Notes: generated from the letters alone by a model not told the origin. Positions 20,914 through 29,391 are shown, counted from the first letter of the stretch. The stretch: DNA of 31,103 bases from JASGCK01 sp031430035 (GCA_031430035.1 JANPAS010000044.1:1-31103); one strand, 5' to 3'. A program made the numbers and translations.

Positions 20914-22482
20914 ATGAGCGACGCGATTGCCACCTACCAAGAGATGCAGCTTGCCGCAATCGAAGCGGCCAAGGCGGGTGATTTAACGCAATCGTTGGCG
21001 CTATTTGACCAGGTGCTAGAGGTACAACCTGCTCTCTACCAAGCTTGGTGCAATCGCGGCAATGTGCTGGATGATTTGGGGCGATCTGAGGAAGCCGTTG
21101 CAAGCTATGACCGTGCGCTGCAGATCTACCCTGACTATGAAACCGCTCGCCTGAACCGCGGTGTGGTTCGGCAAAAAATGGCGGATGAGGCGTTTAACCA
21201 AGGCGTTGTTTTGGATCACAACAAGGAGTTGGCGGCCGCACTGATTTGCTATGAGCGAGCGCTGTCCTTGTACCCTGCGCACAGCGCGGCCAACTTGAAC
21301 GCAGCACTGATTCTTGAAGAGCTGGATCGCTTGGACGAGGCGGTCATGCGGTTTATCGCGTCCGAAAAAATGGATCCTGGCTATGTGGACGGGCTAAACC
21401 GTGCGGGCGATATTTTGGGCTCTGGTTTGGGGCGACACAGAGACGCGCTCGATTGTTATCAGCGGTCGTTGGCGCTGAAACCAGATCAGTCGCCTATTCG
21501 CTGGAATACCAGTCACAGCTTTTTAGCGTTAGGCCAGTATGCAGAAGGCTGGCAAGCCTATGACTACCGATCCCCTAACAGTGAAGACAATCTCGGCTGG
21601 ATTGATTTTCGTCAGCCCCAGTGGCGCGGCGAACCCATTGCGGGTAAGCGGGTGCTTTTGTGGTGTGAGCAAGGCTTCGGCGATGTGTTTCAGTTTTGCC
21701 GCTATGTGCGCCTCGTGCGAGATTTGGGCGCGACCGTATTTTTGTTGGTGCATCCCATGGTTGAAAGGCTATTTCAAACTGTATTTGCGCGGGATGACAT
21801 CACCATCGTGCTGGGTAGCGCACAGGCGAAGCCTTTTGATTTTCAATGCCCATTGCTTAGCCTTCCCCTCGCCTGCCAAACTGATAGCCTAGAAAAAATC
21901 CCGAGCCAGCATCCTTATCTGTTTGCAGATGCAGTGGGCACGCAGCATTGGCGTCAGCGCCTCTTAGCGACGGACGGCAATCGCAAAAAGCGCGTAGGTT
22001 TGGTTTGGGCGGGTGGTTATCGCCCCCAGCATCCATTGGCGCATGGCATGGACCTTGTGCGCTCTTTGCATGTGCGTGAATTGGCGCCGCTACAAGCTGT
22101 GCAGGCATCAAATGGAATTCAATTTTTTAGTTTGCAATTGGATGCGCCCGCTGAGCAATTGGCGCAAATGCAAAGCGAGGGCTGGAGCGGCCCAGCGATC
22201 ATTGACCTGACCAAAGATTTGCAAGACTGGGCAGATACGGCGGCCTTGATTGCCAATTTGGATCTTGTGATTGCGTGTGATACAGCGGTGGCGCATTTGG
22301 CGGCCGCCATGGGCAAGCCCACTTGGATTTTGTCGCGCTACAACGGCTGCTGGCGTTGGTTAGAAGACCGTGACGATAGCCCGTGGTATCCAACTGTTCG
22401 GCTCTTTAGGCAAACTGCAGCGGGCGATTGGGCGGATGTTATTAACCGTGTGGTGGCTGAATTAAATGGTTTGACGAATTAG
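20914..22482 (+). CDS. TPR protein with C-terminal glycosyltransferase-like domain
   Basis: A 522-residue protein. Residues ~8-200 are tetratricopeptide repeats, for example ALFDQVLEVQPALYQAWCNRGNVLDDLG and EEAVASYDRALQIYPDYETARLNRG. From about residue 225 a GT-B-like domain follows, with VLLWCEQGFGDVFQFCRYV, RVGLVWAGGYRPQHP and DTAVAHLAAAMGKPTWIL, as in TPR proteins related to glycosyltransferase family 9/41. Such proteins often modify proteins or surface glycans, but this member's acceptor is unknown and the transferase may even be inactive. No clear Shine-Dalgarno lies directly before the ATG. It is followed 44 bp later by the MFS gene on the same strand. Confidence 0.88.
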   Translation: MSDAIATYQEMQLAAIEAAKAGDLTQSLALFDQVLEVQPALYQAWCNRGNVLDDLGRSEEAVASYDRALQIYPDYETARLNRGVVRQKMADEAFNQGVVLDHNKELAAALICYERALSLYPAHSAANLNAALILEELDRLDEAVMRFIASEKMDPGYVDGLNRAGDILGSGLGRHRDALDCYQRSLALKPDQSPIRWNTSHSFLALGQYAEGWQAYDYRSPNSEDNLGWIDFRQPQWRGEPIAGKRVLLWCEQGFGDVFQFCRYVRLVRDLGATVFLLVHPMVERLFQTVFARDDITIVLGSAQAKPFDFQCPLLSLPLACQTDSLEKIPSQHPYLFADAVGTQHWRQRLLATDGNRKKRVGLVWAGGYRPQHPLAHGMDLVRSLHVRELAPLQAVQASNGIQFFSLQLDAPAEQLAQMQSEGWSGPAIIDLTKDLQDWADTAALIANLDLVIACDTAVAHLAAAMGKPTWILSRYNGCWRWLEDRDDSPWYPTVRLFRQTAAGDWADVINRVVAELNGLTN

Positions 22483-22526
22483 GTTCAAAATGACGCTGCG
22501 CAATTGAAAGCTATTGAATAGGAAAA

Positions 22527-23747
22527 ATGATGCAACAAAATATAAATACCAAAACACTCTCCATCTTCCAAGTTTTGCTCTGCGGCGCGATGGTCGTGAC
22601 ACTAGCCATGGGTATTCGCCATGGTTTTGGCCTGTGGCTGCAGCCCATTACGCAGGCACAAAATTGGAGTCGCGAAACCTTTGCGTTTGCTATTGCGATT
22701 CAAAATTTATCGTGGGGATTTTTTGGTATTTTTGCGGGCATGGTGGCCGATAAATTTGGCGCTTTCAAAGTCATTGTTGTGGGTGCCATCCTTTATGCGC
22801 TCGGACTTGCAGGCATGGGGCTCGCCAATACGCCGTTTACTTTTATGCTGTCGGCGGGCATTTTGATTGGCGCTGCGCAAGCGGGAACAACTTACGCCGT
22901 CATTTACGGCATCATTGGGCGCAACGTCGGTGCCGATAAGCGCTCGTGGGCGATGGGTGTGGCCGCAGCGGCAGGCTCGTTCGGGCAATTTTTGATGGTG
23001 CCAACCGAGAGCTTTTTGATTCAAAACTTTGGCGCAAAAGAGGCTTTGATGATTTTGAGTGTGGCCGTGCTTGCGATTATTCCGCTATCGTTTGGTCTGC
23101 GCGAGCCTGGATTTGCAGGCGGACAAACGGCGGTGCGCGATCAGTCCATCATGCAGGCGCTCAAAGAGGCTTTTAAATATCCTAGCTTTCAGCTTTTGAT
23201 GGCGGGTTATTTTGTTTGCGGCTTCCAAGTGGTGTTTATTGGTGTGCATTTGCCTAGCTATTTGAAGGACAAAGGGCTCTCGCCTGAAGTTGCTGCTTAT
23301 GCGCTTGGTTTGGTGGGACTCTTTAATGTGTTTGGCACCTATGCGGCAGGTGTGCTTGGGCAAAAAATGCCAAAGCGCTACATTTTGTCGTTTATTTATG
23401 GTGCGCGAGCAGTCGCCATCACGATTTTCTTGGTTGTGCCGATTACGCCGATGAGCGTTTATATTTTTACTGCTGTGATGGGTTTGCTGTGGCTATCGAC
23501 TGTGCCACCCACCAATGCCGTGGTGGCGCAAATTTTTGGTGTGGCGCATTTGTCGATGCTGAGCGGTTTTGTGTTTATGAGCCACCAAGTCGGCTCGTTT
23601 ATGGGTGCGTGGTTGGGCGGGTATTTGTATGACAAAACGGGCAGTTACGACATCGTGTGGCAGCTCACCATCGTGCTGGGCATTTTTGGCGTGCTGATTA
23701 ACTTGCCTGTTAAAGAGTCTGAAATCAAGCGTGGTGCTTTAGCTTGA
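22527..23747 (+). CDS. MFS transporter
   Basis: A ~406-residue major facilitator with about twelve hydrophobic helices. The N-terminal segment GIRHGFGLWLQPITQAQNWSRE is characteristic of MFS carriers for small organic acids such as the oxalate/formate-antiporter-like group. The loop GMVADKFGAFKVI between helices 2 and 3 is the MFS motif A. Start is one of two adjacent ATGs (22527 or 22530); AGGA at 22520-22523 is better spaced for the second. Its stop codon TGA overlaps the TTG start of a small membrane peptide gene, so it is likely the first gene of an operon reaching to the terminator at 27.3 kb. Substrate unknown. Confidence 0.92.
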   Translation: MMQQNINTKTLSIFQVLLCGAMVVTLAMGIRHGFGLWLQPITQAQNWSRETFAFAIAIQNLSWGFFGIFAGMVADKFGAFKVIVVGAILYALGLAGMGLANTPFTFMLSAGILIGAAQAGTTYAVIYGIIGRNVGADKRSWAMGVAAAAGSFGQFLMVPTESFLIQNFGAKEALMILSVAVLAIIPLSFGLREPGFAGGQTAVRDQSIMQALKEAFKYPSFQLLMAGYFVCGFQVVFIGVHLPSYLKDKGLSPEVAAYALGLVGLFNVFGTYAAGVLGQKMPKRYILSFIYGARAVAITIFLVVPITPMSVYIFTAVMGLLWLSTVPPTNAVVAQIFGVAHLSMLSGFVFMSHQVGSFMGAWLGGYLYDKTGSYDIVWQLTIVLGIFGVLINLPVKESEIKRGALA

Positions 23748-23857
23748 AAGCCTTTCAACTCTCCCTTGGCCTTGGCTTATGCGCGCTGGTGTTCATGGCC
23801 TACACGCGGCCTGATTTCGTGGTCAATATGGCCAATCAAATCTGGCTTTGTTTTTAA
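23744..23857 (+). CDS. Small membrane peptide, 37 residues, TTG start
   Basis: A short frame beginning TTG at 23744, overlapping the MFS stop by four bases (TTGA), and ending TAA at 23855-23857, which overlaps the next ATG (TAATG). The product starts LKAFQLSLGLGLCALVFMAY and ends in RPDFVVNMANQIWLCF. It has one hydrophobic segment (~residues 5-20), a TRPDF turn, then an amphipathic tail ending in Trp-Leu-Cys-Phe. Perfect fitting between two genes by start/stop overlaps at both ends, plus a membrane-peptide composition, argues for a translated, coupled gene. Function unknown; it could assist the MFS carrier. Absence of ATG is the main weakness. Confidence 0.6.
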   Translation: MKAFQLSLGLGLCALVFMAYTRPDFVVNMANQIWLCF

Positions 23858-24432
23858 TGGCAGAGCATTTGGCGCTGATGGCCGCATCGCCTTGGGTGGC
23901 GCGCTGGGCGCATCTGGTAACGCCCTCGCAGACCATGCTGGATGTGGCTTGCGGGGCAGGCCGGCACACTCGATTCTTTACTGAAAAGGGTTGCGCCGTG
24001 ACTGCACTGGACGTCTCAGGCGAGGCACTACAAACCGTTTTGGCGCACTCGCCCAGTGCAAGCGTTGTACAAGCTGATATTGAAAACGCGCCTTGGCCGC
24101 TGGAGGGCGAAAGCTTTGATGCCGTCGTGGTGACCAATTATTTGTGGCGCCCCGTGTTTCCCAAAATACGGGCTAGTTTGAAAGAAGGCGGCATCTTGAT
24201 TTATGAGACGTTCGCCGTGGGCAACGAGACGGTGGGCAAACCTTCGCGCCTAGACTTCTTGCTAAAGAATAAAGAATTGTTATCCCTATGCGAGGACTTG
24301 CACGTGATCGCCTATGAAGAAGGATTTTTGGGCTCACCAGATCGCTTTGTCCAGCGTATTGTGGCGACCAAGGTGGCAGGTAAAATGGGCGCTTCGCATT
24401 CTTCGCCCTTTTTACCTAGATTTCATTTATGA
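23857..24432 (+). CDS. Class I SAM-dependent methyltransferase
   Basis: A 191-residue methyltransferase. The SAM-binding motif I is MLDVACGAGRH (residues ~27-37), followed by VTALDVSGEAL (acidic residue for ribose), VVQADIENAPWPLEG and FDAVVVTNYLWRP (motif IV position). TehB-like and other small-molecule methyltransferases share this layout; substrate unknown. Start chosen at ATG 23857, which overlaps the TAA of the upstream small gene; an in-frame TTG at 23848 is possible. The stop overlaps the dapA start (ATGA), so translation is coupled at both ends. Confidence 0.88.
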   Translation: MAEHLALMAASPWVARWAHLVTPSQTMLDVACGAGRHTRFFTEKGCAVTALDVSGEALQTVLAHSPSASVVQADIENAPWPLEGESFDAVVVTNYLWRPVFPKIRASLKEGGILIYETFAVGNETVGKPSRLDFLLKNKELLSLCEDLHVIAYEEGFLGSPDRFVQRIVATKVAGKMGASHSSPFLPRFHL

Positions 24433-25361
24433 CTTCCTCTTCGCTTCAGTCGCAGCCGCTAACTGGCAGTATCGTTGCGCTAATTACCCCCATGCTGGAT
24501 GACGGCAGTGTTGACTATGCGGGTTTGCGCAAATTGGTGGACTGGCATATTGCAGAGGGCACAGACTGCATTGGCGTGGTAGGCACAACGGGCGAGTCAC
24601 CCACGGTGAACGTGGAAGAACACTGCGAGATTATTCGCGTGTCGGTCGAGCAGGCCGCTAAACATACCGAGCGCTTTGTACCCATCATGGCGGGCTGCGG
24701 CGCAAACTCTACTGCCGAGGCGATTGAACTGGCACGTTACGCCCAAAAGGTGGGCGCGCATTCGCAATTGCAAGTGGTGCCGTACTACAACCGCCCGACG
24801 CAAGAAGGTCAGTATTTACACTTCAAAAAAATCATTGAGAGCGTGGAGCTGCCGATGTATCTGTACAACGTGCCAGGCCGCACAGTGGCCGATATGGCAC
24901 ACGATACCGTGATGCGCCTTGCCGAAGTTGATGGCATTGTTGGCATTAAAGAAGCGACGGGAAACATTGAGCGCGCACAGTGGCTCATTAAAGCTGTGCG
25001 TGAGCGTGGACTCAAAAATTTCGGCATTTATTCGGGTGATGATCCTACAGCCGTGGCACTCATGCTGTGCGGCGGACAAGGCAATATCAGCGTGACGGCT
25101 AACATTGCGCCACGCAAAATGCACGATTTGTGCATGGCTGCCGTCAGCGGAGATGCGGCGACCGCGATGCGTTTGCAGTTTGAATTGATGCCGTTGCATA
25201 AGCATTTGTTTGTTGAAGCGAATCCTATCCCCGTGAAGTGGGCGGCTGCCCGCATGGGGCTTTGTGGGGGCGCGATGCGCTTGCCGATGACGACACTGAT
25301 TCCTGCATCCCAATTGCTTGTTGAGCAAGCCATGCGTACTTGCGGTATTTTGAAGGACTGA
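24429..25361 (+). CDS. dapA: 4-hydroxy-tetrahydrodipicolinate synthase
   Basis: A 310-residue class I aldolase joining pyruvate and aspartate semialdehyde, the first committed step of lysine and meso-diaminopimelate synthesis. The Schiff-base lysine is K174 in GIKEATGN. GTTGES at 52-57, PYYNRPTQEG at ~118-127, and the YNVPGRT segment with Tyr146 and Arg151 complete the active site by comparison with the E. coli enzyme (Lys161, Tyr133, Arg138). It overlaps the methyltransferase by four bases and bamC by one (TGATG). dapA next to bamC (formerly nlpB/dapX) is a conserved proteobacterial arrangement. Confidence 0.97.
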   Translation: MTSSSLQSQPLTGSIVALITPMLDDGSVDYAGLRKLVDWHIAEGTDCIGVVGTTGESPTVNVEEHCEIIRVSVEQAAKHTERFVPIMAGCGANSTAEAIELARYAQKVGAHSQLQVVPYYNRPTQEGQYLHFKKIIESVELPMYLYNVPGRTVADMAHDTVMRLAEVDGIVGIKEATGNIERAQWLIKAVRERGLKNFGIYSGDDPTAVALMLCGGQGNISVTANIAPRKMHDLCMAAVSGDAATAMRLQFELMPLHKHLFVEANPIPVKWAAARMGLCGGAMRLPMTTLIPASQLLVEQAMRTCGILKD

Positions 25362-26491
25362 TGATGAAAATGATTTTTTGGTTGTTAACGTCTCTGCTTG
25401 CTCTCTCGGGTTGCAGCACGACATTTGATGGCAATAAAGTAGATTACAAAGTGCAAGGTCAACAAGCCCCGACGCTGGAAGTGCCGCCCGACTTATCGCT
25501 GATCACTAAAAATTCGCAGGCCTCAGTGCCCGTTGGTGGTGCAGCGAACGCCAGCGCCTTTCAAACCAGTGCTGCGGTTGCCAGTGTTGCTACAGCCAAT
25601 GCCACAGCAGTTAATAAGCTTGGTGATGTGCGTGTGGTACGTGAAGGCACACAACGCTGGTTGGTGACGGATCGCCCACCCGAAAAGCTATGGGAAGAGA
25701 TTAAATTGTTTTGGACTGAGAACGGCCTTACCATCATCGTCGACCAGCCTAACTTAGGGATCATGGAGACCGATTGGAATGAAAATCGCGCCAAGATTCC
25801 ACAAGATGGCTTACGCAAATTTTTGGGTAAAGTGTTAGACGGACTTTACTCAACGAACGAGCGCGACAAATACCGTACACGACTAGAGAGAACCCCGAGC
25901 GGCGGCAGTGAAATCTATATTAGTCACCGAGGCCTCTTTGAAGACTTTACTAACAATGAACGCACGACCCTGATTTGGAAGCCACGTCCTACCGATGCCG
26001 AGTTAGAAGTCGAGTTTCTAAAACGACTAATGGTGCGCCTTGGTGGTGCGCAAGAGGCTGCGAATATGGCGCTCGATCAGCCCAAAACGGCAGCAGCAAC
26101 GGCATCATCAGCCGTACTACAAGCGGAGGCGCGTGTCAGCATCGAGCAAGATGCTACGCAAAGTAGTCTTGTCTTGAGCGATGCGCTTGACCAAGCTTGG
26201 CGCCGCGTTGGACTGTCTTTGGATCGAACCAACTTCACTGTCGAAGATCGTGACCGTAGCAAAGGCATTTATTTTGTGCGCTACGTAGAGCCGGATGCAG
26301 AGAAAAATCAACCTGGATTTTTGGCACGTATGTTTGGTGCCAAATCTAAAGAGTCGCTGCAAAAATATCAAATCCTTTTGAGTAGCGATGCCACCAAAAC
26401 CCGCGTACGCGTAGCCGATACAACTGGCAAAGTACTCAATACGGTGGATGCGAAGAACATCCTTAAAGTGCTGCAGAGCGATTTGAAATAA
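25361..26491 (+). CDS. bamC: Outer membrane assembly lipoprotein BamC
   Basis: A 376-residue lipoprotein component of the BAM complex that inserts beta-barrel proteins into the outer membrane. Starting at ATG 25361 (or 25364), it has a signal sequence with lipobox LSGC and lipidated Cys at residue 18. A typical BamC unstructured stretch follows (DYKVQGQQAPTLEVPPDLSLI), known to contact BamD. Two alpha/beta helix-grip domains then occupy roughly 80-215 and 255-375. The identification rests on that N-terminal segment, length and position directly after dapA with one-base overlap. A third in-frame Met (KM) is not needed. Confidence 0.92.
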   Translation: MMKMIFWLLTSLLALSGCSTTFDGNKVDYKVQGQQAPTLEVPPDLSLITKNSQASVPVGGAANASAFQTSAAVASVATANATAVNKLGDVRVVREGTQRWLVTDRPPEKLWEEIKLFWTENGLTIIVDQPNLGIMETDWNENRAKIPQDGLRKFLGKVLDGLYSTNERDKYRTRLERTPSGGSEIYISHRGLFEDFTNNERTTLIWKPRPTDAELEVEFLKRLMVRLGGAQEAANMALDQPKTAAATASSAVLQAEARVSIEQDATQSSLVLSDALDQAWRRVGLSLDRTNFTVEDRDRSKGIYFVRYVEPDAEKNQPGFLARMFGAKSKESLQKYQILLSSDATKTRVRVADTTGKVLNTVDAKNILKVLQSDLK

Positions 26492-26504
26492 GTGCGGTAT
26501 TGCT

Positions 26505-27278
26505 TTGCGCTTTTGCAGCTTAGGTAGCAGTAGTTCGGGCAACGCCACGCTCGTCGAGACGGGTTTGGGGGCAAATACGACCAGACTGCTCATTGACTGC
26601 GGTATGCCGTACAAGCATTTAGATGAGCGTCTCGCTAAACGCGGCCTTGCGTTCAAAGATATCGATGCCGTTTTTGTGACGCATGAGCACAGCGACCATG
26701 TGGGCTGTGCGCGCCAGCTTGCTGTGCAAGAGCGTATGCCTATCTGGATGAGCCGAGGCACATTTATGGCAATTGGTAGTCCAGACTTGAACGGACAAAT
26801 TTGCTTTGCCGTTGATGGTGAGGGCATCATGATTCGCGATTTACACATTGCACCTTTTACGGTCGCGCATGATGCGAAAGAACCGCTGCAATTAACCGTG
26901 ACCGATGGCGAGAAGCGTTTTGGGTTGCTGACAGATTTGGGGCATGCAACACCTTATGCGGAAAGGCAGATGCAAAATTTGGATGCGGTGGTGCTGGAGT
27001 TCAATCATGACGAAGAGATGCTACGTGCAAGCAAATACCCTCCTTTTTTAAAGCAACGCATTGCAGGCGGTTACGGGCATTTGAATAACATGCAAGCGGC
27101 TAACTTCTTGCGAGGCATATCCCATCAGGGTCTGCGCCACGTGGTGGCAGCACATTTGAGTGAGCAAAATAACAGTCCTGACTTAGTCCGCAGCGCGATT
27201 GCCTCTTGCCAAGAGGGTTTTGCTTATGAGGTCAAGATAGCCGATGCTGAGTCGGGATTTGATTGGCTACAGGCGTAA
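26505..27278 (+). CDS. MBL-fold metallo-hydrolase, YycJ/WalJ-like
   Basis: A 257-residue metallo-beta-lactamase-fold protein. The N-terminus CSLGSSSSGNATLVE and metal motif THEHSDHVG (HxHxDH, His60-His65) are typical of the YycJ/WalJ group, related to exonucleases. Further ligands are likely in LLTDLGHAT and AAHLSEQNN. The reading frame begins at TTG 26505, giving MRFCSLGSSS; there is no ATG nearby, so a TTG start is most likely. It lies 13 bp after bamC and is the last gene before the strong terminator. The dapA-bamC-MBL order is one I know from betaproteobacteria. Confidence 0.92.
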   Translation: MRFCSLGSSSSGNATLVETGLGANTTRLLIDCGMPYKHLDERLAKRGLAFKDIDAVFVTHEHSDHVGCARQLAVQERMPIWMSRGTFMAIGSPDLNGQICFAVDGEGIMIRDLHIAPFTVAHDAKEPLQLTVTDGEKRFGLLTDLGHATPYAERQMQNLDAVVLEFNHDEEMLRASKYPPFLKQRIAGGYGHLNNMQAANFLRGISHQGLRHVVAAHLSEQNNSPDLVRSAIASCQEGFAYEVKIADAESGFDWLQA

Positions 27279-27302
27279 AAAAACCACCCGAAGGTGGTTT
27301 TT
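27278..27302. terminator. Strong bidirectional rho-independent terminator
   Basis: ACCACC (27283-27288) pairs with GGTGGT (27293-27298) around a CGAA tetraloop, with an A-run before and a T-run after. It can end both the rightward dapA-bamC-MBL operon and the leftward lipoprotein gene, whose stop is ~17 bp away. Confidence 0.93.
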
Positions 27303-27318
27303 AAGAGAGCACAAAGAA

Positions 27319-27606
27319 TTACTTCTTCATTGCATCTTTAGCGGCGCCAGCAGCACCTTTAGCAGCGTCCATTGCGCCTTTGGCAGCATCGGCAGCGCCT
27401 TTAGCAGCGTCAACAGCAGCGGCAGCAGCAGGTGCAACAGCGGCGGCAGCAGCTGCTGGGGCAGATGCGTCAGCAGCAGGAGCAGCAGCAGGAGCAGCAG
27501 CAGGAGCAGCAGCAGGTGCTGGAGCAGCAGGTGCTTCTGCTTTTTTGCCGCAAGCGGCGAGAGCGGCGGCAGCGATCAAAGCGGCCAATACGAGTGACTT
27601 GTTCAT
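27319..27606 (-). CDS. Small Ala-rich lipoprotein with heptad repeats
   Basis: A 95-residue lipoprotein. Starting at ATG 27604-27606 (AAGGAT upstream), it has a signal peptide with lipobox LAAC and lipidated Cys19, followed by GKKAEAPAAPAP and an Ala/Pro-rich linker. The C-terminal third consists of seven-residue units DAAKGA(A/M), which would form an amphipathic helix or coiled coil with Lys on one face, like LEA-type repeats. An upstream in-frame ATG (27684) would overlap the cobA end and destroy the signal peptide. The linker is encoded by repetitive GCAGCAGCAGGA-like units, prone to slippage and length variation. Function unknown; envelope spacer or stress protein is a guess. Confidence 0.8.
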   Translation of the reverse strand: MNKSLVLAALIAAAALAACGKKAEAPAAPAPAAAPAAAPAAAPAADASAPAAAAAAVAPAAAAAVDAAKGAADAAKGAMDAAKGAAGAAKDAMKK

Positions 27607-27634
27607 GTCAGGATCCTTAAAATAAGAGGTTAAA

Positions 27635-27650
27635 CAATTTCCGGAAATTG
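27635..27650. promoter_or_regulatory. Perfect 16-bp palindrome upstream of the lipoprotein gene
   Basis: CAATTTCCGGAAATTG is a perfect inverted repeat with no spacer. It lies 28 bp before the lipoprotein ATG and 5 bp after the cobA stop on the same strand. It lacks a following U-run, so an operator for a dimeric regulator fits better than a terminator. The regulator is unknown. Confidence 0.5.
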
Positions 27651-27655
27651 ATCGT

Positions 27656-28474
27656 TTAAGCGACCAACCGAGAATTATAGCCATCTTGCGGGAAGCTGAC
27701 GGATGCCATTAACTGCGTTTTTGCCAATTTGGCGACATCACCTATCACCATGATGAGCGGGCTATGCAGCGTTTCAATCGCTATCGTTTGTGTGAGATCG
27801 GACAATTGCGTGCGCACGTGCCGCTCGGTTGCTGTACTCGCACTTTGAATTAAAACAACAGGTGTATTAAAAGGGCTGTGTACGAGCAGGCCATTTTGAA
27901 TCTCATCTGCATGGCTCACACCCATATAAATAACAAGGGTCAGCTTGAGCTCGCTCGCCATTTTTCCAAGCGCTACCCAATCCGTTTGCGCGCCACCAGG
28001 TGCAGCATGACCCGTGACAAACACCACACCATGTGCATGATCACGGTGCGTGAGCGGCACGCCAAGTCCAGTCGCTGCAGCTAGTCCCGACGTGATGCCA
28101 TTGACGACGCTGCACGGCGCACCAGCCGCGGCGAGCGCCGCTAGCTCTTCGCCTGCGCGGCCAAAAATCATGGGGTCACCCCCCTTGAGTCTGACAACGG
28201 ATTCGCCCCTTCGATATTCGGCAATCATCATCTTCTCAATAAAAGCTTGCGGCGTAGATTTACAGCCGCCGCGCTTGCCAACATACACAATGCGAGCGTT
28301 TGGACTGGCGTGTGCGAGTACTTCGTCATTGACCAAATCGTCAACCAAGATAACTGTTGCGCTTGCAATTGCACGGACTGCTTTGAGTGTGAGTAATTCA
28401 GGATCGCCAGGGCCAGCGCCCACTAACGTGACTGAGCCTTTGGACATAGGGGAGGGATGAAGTGAGTTGTTCAT
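27656..28474 (-). CDS. cobA: Uroporphyrinogen-III C-methyltransferase (SUMT)
   Basis: A 272-residue single-domain SUMT that methylates uroporphyrinogen III twice to precorrin-2, the route to siroheme and cobalamin. Signatures are VGAGPGDPELLTLKA (residues ~18-32), YVGKRGG, VRLKGGDPMIFGRAGEE and NGITSGLAA. Start ATG 28474 gives a short lead-in; ATG 28447 (MSKGSVTLVG) is an alternative closer to the usual N-terminus. It overlaps ybiB by four bases. With nasA upstream, siroheme for assimilatory nitrite reductase is the likely purpose. Confidence 0.95.
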   Translation of the reverse strand: MNNSLHPSPMSKGSVTLVGAGPGDPELLTLKAVRAIASATVILVDDLVNDEVLAHASPNARIVYVGKRGGCKSTPQAFIEKMMIAEYRRGESVVRLKGGDPMIFGRAGEELAALAAAGAPCSVVNGITSGLAAATGLGVPLTHRDHAHGVVFVTGHAAPGGAQTDWVALGKMASELKLTLVIYMGVSHADEIQNGLLVHSPFNTPVVLIQSASTATERHVRTQLSDLTQTIAIETLHSPLIMVIGDVAKLAKTQLMASVSFPQDGYNSRLVA

Positions 28475-29391
28475 AAGAGTTTCAAAATATGCTGAACCTG
28501 CAAGGCAATTGGCGCAGGAGCGGGCTCTTTGCCTGCGATTACAGATTGAATATACGCGGCCGTCATCGCAGCATCCGTTGTGGCAGGCAGTGCTGGTAAT
28601 GTGTCCAAAGAGCCGTGCTGCGGTTCTTGCAAAACCACGGCCTCGCCCACGCGAAGCCCTGTCATCACGGGCGTGCGGCGTGGGTCAGCAACCGCTTCAC
28701 CTTCTGTGCCACGCAGTAAAAGAGCGGTGGCTTTTAAGCCTGCAAGCGTTTCATTCATCGACACAGCATACTCAGGATGGGTGTAACTGCTGATCAAAAT
28801 CGAACGCACATCGGCGTGTTGACGATACGGATTGATGAGCTTGACCACGCTATGTGCGCTGTTACGCAGCCCCACAACCTTGCGCACATCGAGTAATTTT
28901 TTAAGCGACGGCGAGAGCTTCGAAATAGAAACGTACTGCACGTTCGCACCTGCATCAGCAGACAGCGCTAGTTGATTAAAAATCTCAGCACTTGTCACGC
29001 GCTGTACGCCCGAGGCAGCTTTCAGCCCCTCGTCCATGCCATGCACCAAAACGGACAAACCCTCGCGCTCCAGCAGCAGCGCAAGCAAAGGCGTGAGCAG
29101 CGGTAGCTTGCGTGCGCCGTTGTAGCTGGGGATCACAACCACAGGCCTTTGGGACGCCATATAGGGTGTGGCCTGCAGGTCGATTCGCGCTTGTGCCGCA
29201 TCAATAAATCCCATGAGCTCTTCAACCGTTTCACCCTTGATCCGCATGGACAGGCAAAACGCGCCAATTTCTAAATCACTGACCGCACCGTCTAGCACTA
29301 AACCAAACAAATCAACCGCTTGCGCGCGCGTCAGCGAACGAGCGCCTTCTTTGCCGCGACCAATTTCTTTGATGTAGTGTGCAATGCTCAT
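28471..29391 (-). CDS. ybiB: YbiB/TrpD2-type DNA-binding protein
   Basis: A 306-residue protein of the anthranilate phosphoribosyltransferase-like fold (YbiB, TrpD2). N-terminal GRGKEGARSLTRAQAVDLF and DLEIGAFCLSMRIKGETVEEL match the helical domain of this fold. RPVVVIPSYNGARKLPLLTPLL, near where phosphoribosyltransferases have their glycine-rich loop, is the YbiB-type replacement. E. coli YbiB is reported to bind DNA and to be linked to the SOS response. The gene overlaps nasA by four bases upstream and cobA by four bases downstream, so all three are likely co-transcribed. Confidence 0.9.
   Translation of the reverse strand: MSIAHYIKEIGRGKEGARSLTRAQAVDLFGLVLDGAVSDLEIGAFCLSMRIKGETVEELMGFIDAAQARIDLQATPYMASQRPVVVIPSYNGARKLPLLTPLLALLLEREGLSVLVHGMDEGLKAASGVQRVTSAEIFNQLALSADAGANVQYVSISKLSPSLKKLLDVRKVVGLRNSAHSVVKLINPYRQHADVRSILISSYTHPEYAVSMNETLAGLKATALLLRGTEGEAVADPRRTPVMTGLRVGEAVVLQEPQHGSLDTLPALPATTDAAMTAAYIQSVIAGKEPAPAPIALQVQHILKLL

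Noticed and set aside
20876..21103. N-terminal extension of the AEC transporter
   Set aside because: The added 76 residues are polar, run antisense through the TPR gene, and the first membrane helix begins right at the chosen Met.
27244..27597. Ser-rich and Ala-rich open frames on the + strand (including 27380-27625) opposite the lipoprotein gene
   Set aside because: They are mirror readings of the GCA/AGC-rich repeat that codes the lipoprotein; they lack ribosome binding sites and the leftward gene has a lipobox and a good start.
28160..28205. Another copy of the palindromic element at a C-rich stretch in cobA
   Set aside because: No paired hairpins; the stretch encodes the conserved VRLKGGDP motif of the enzyme.
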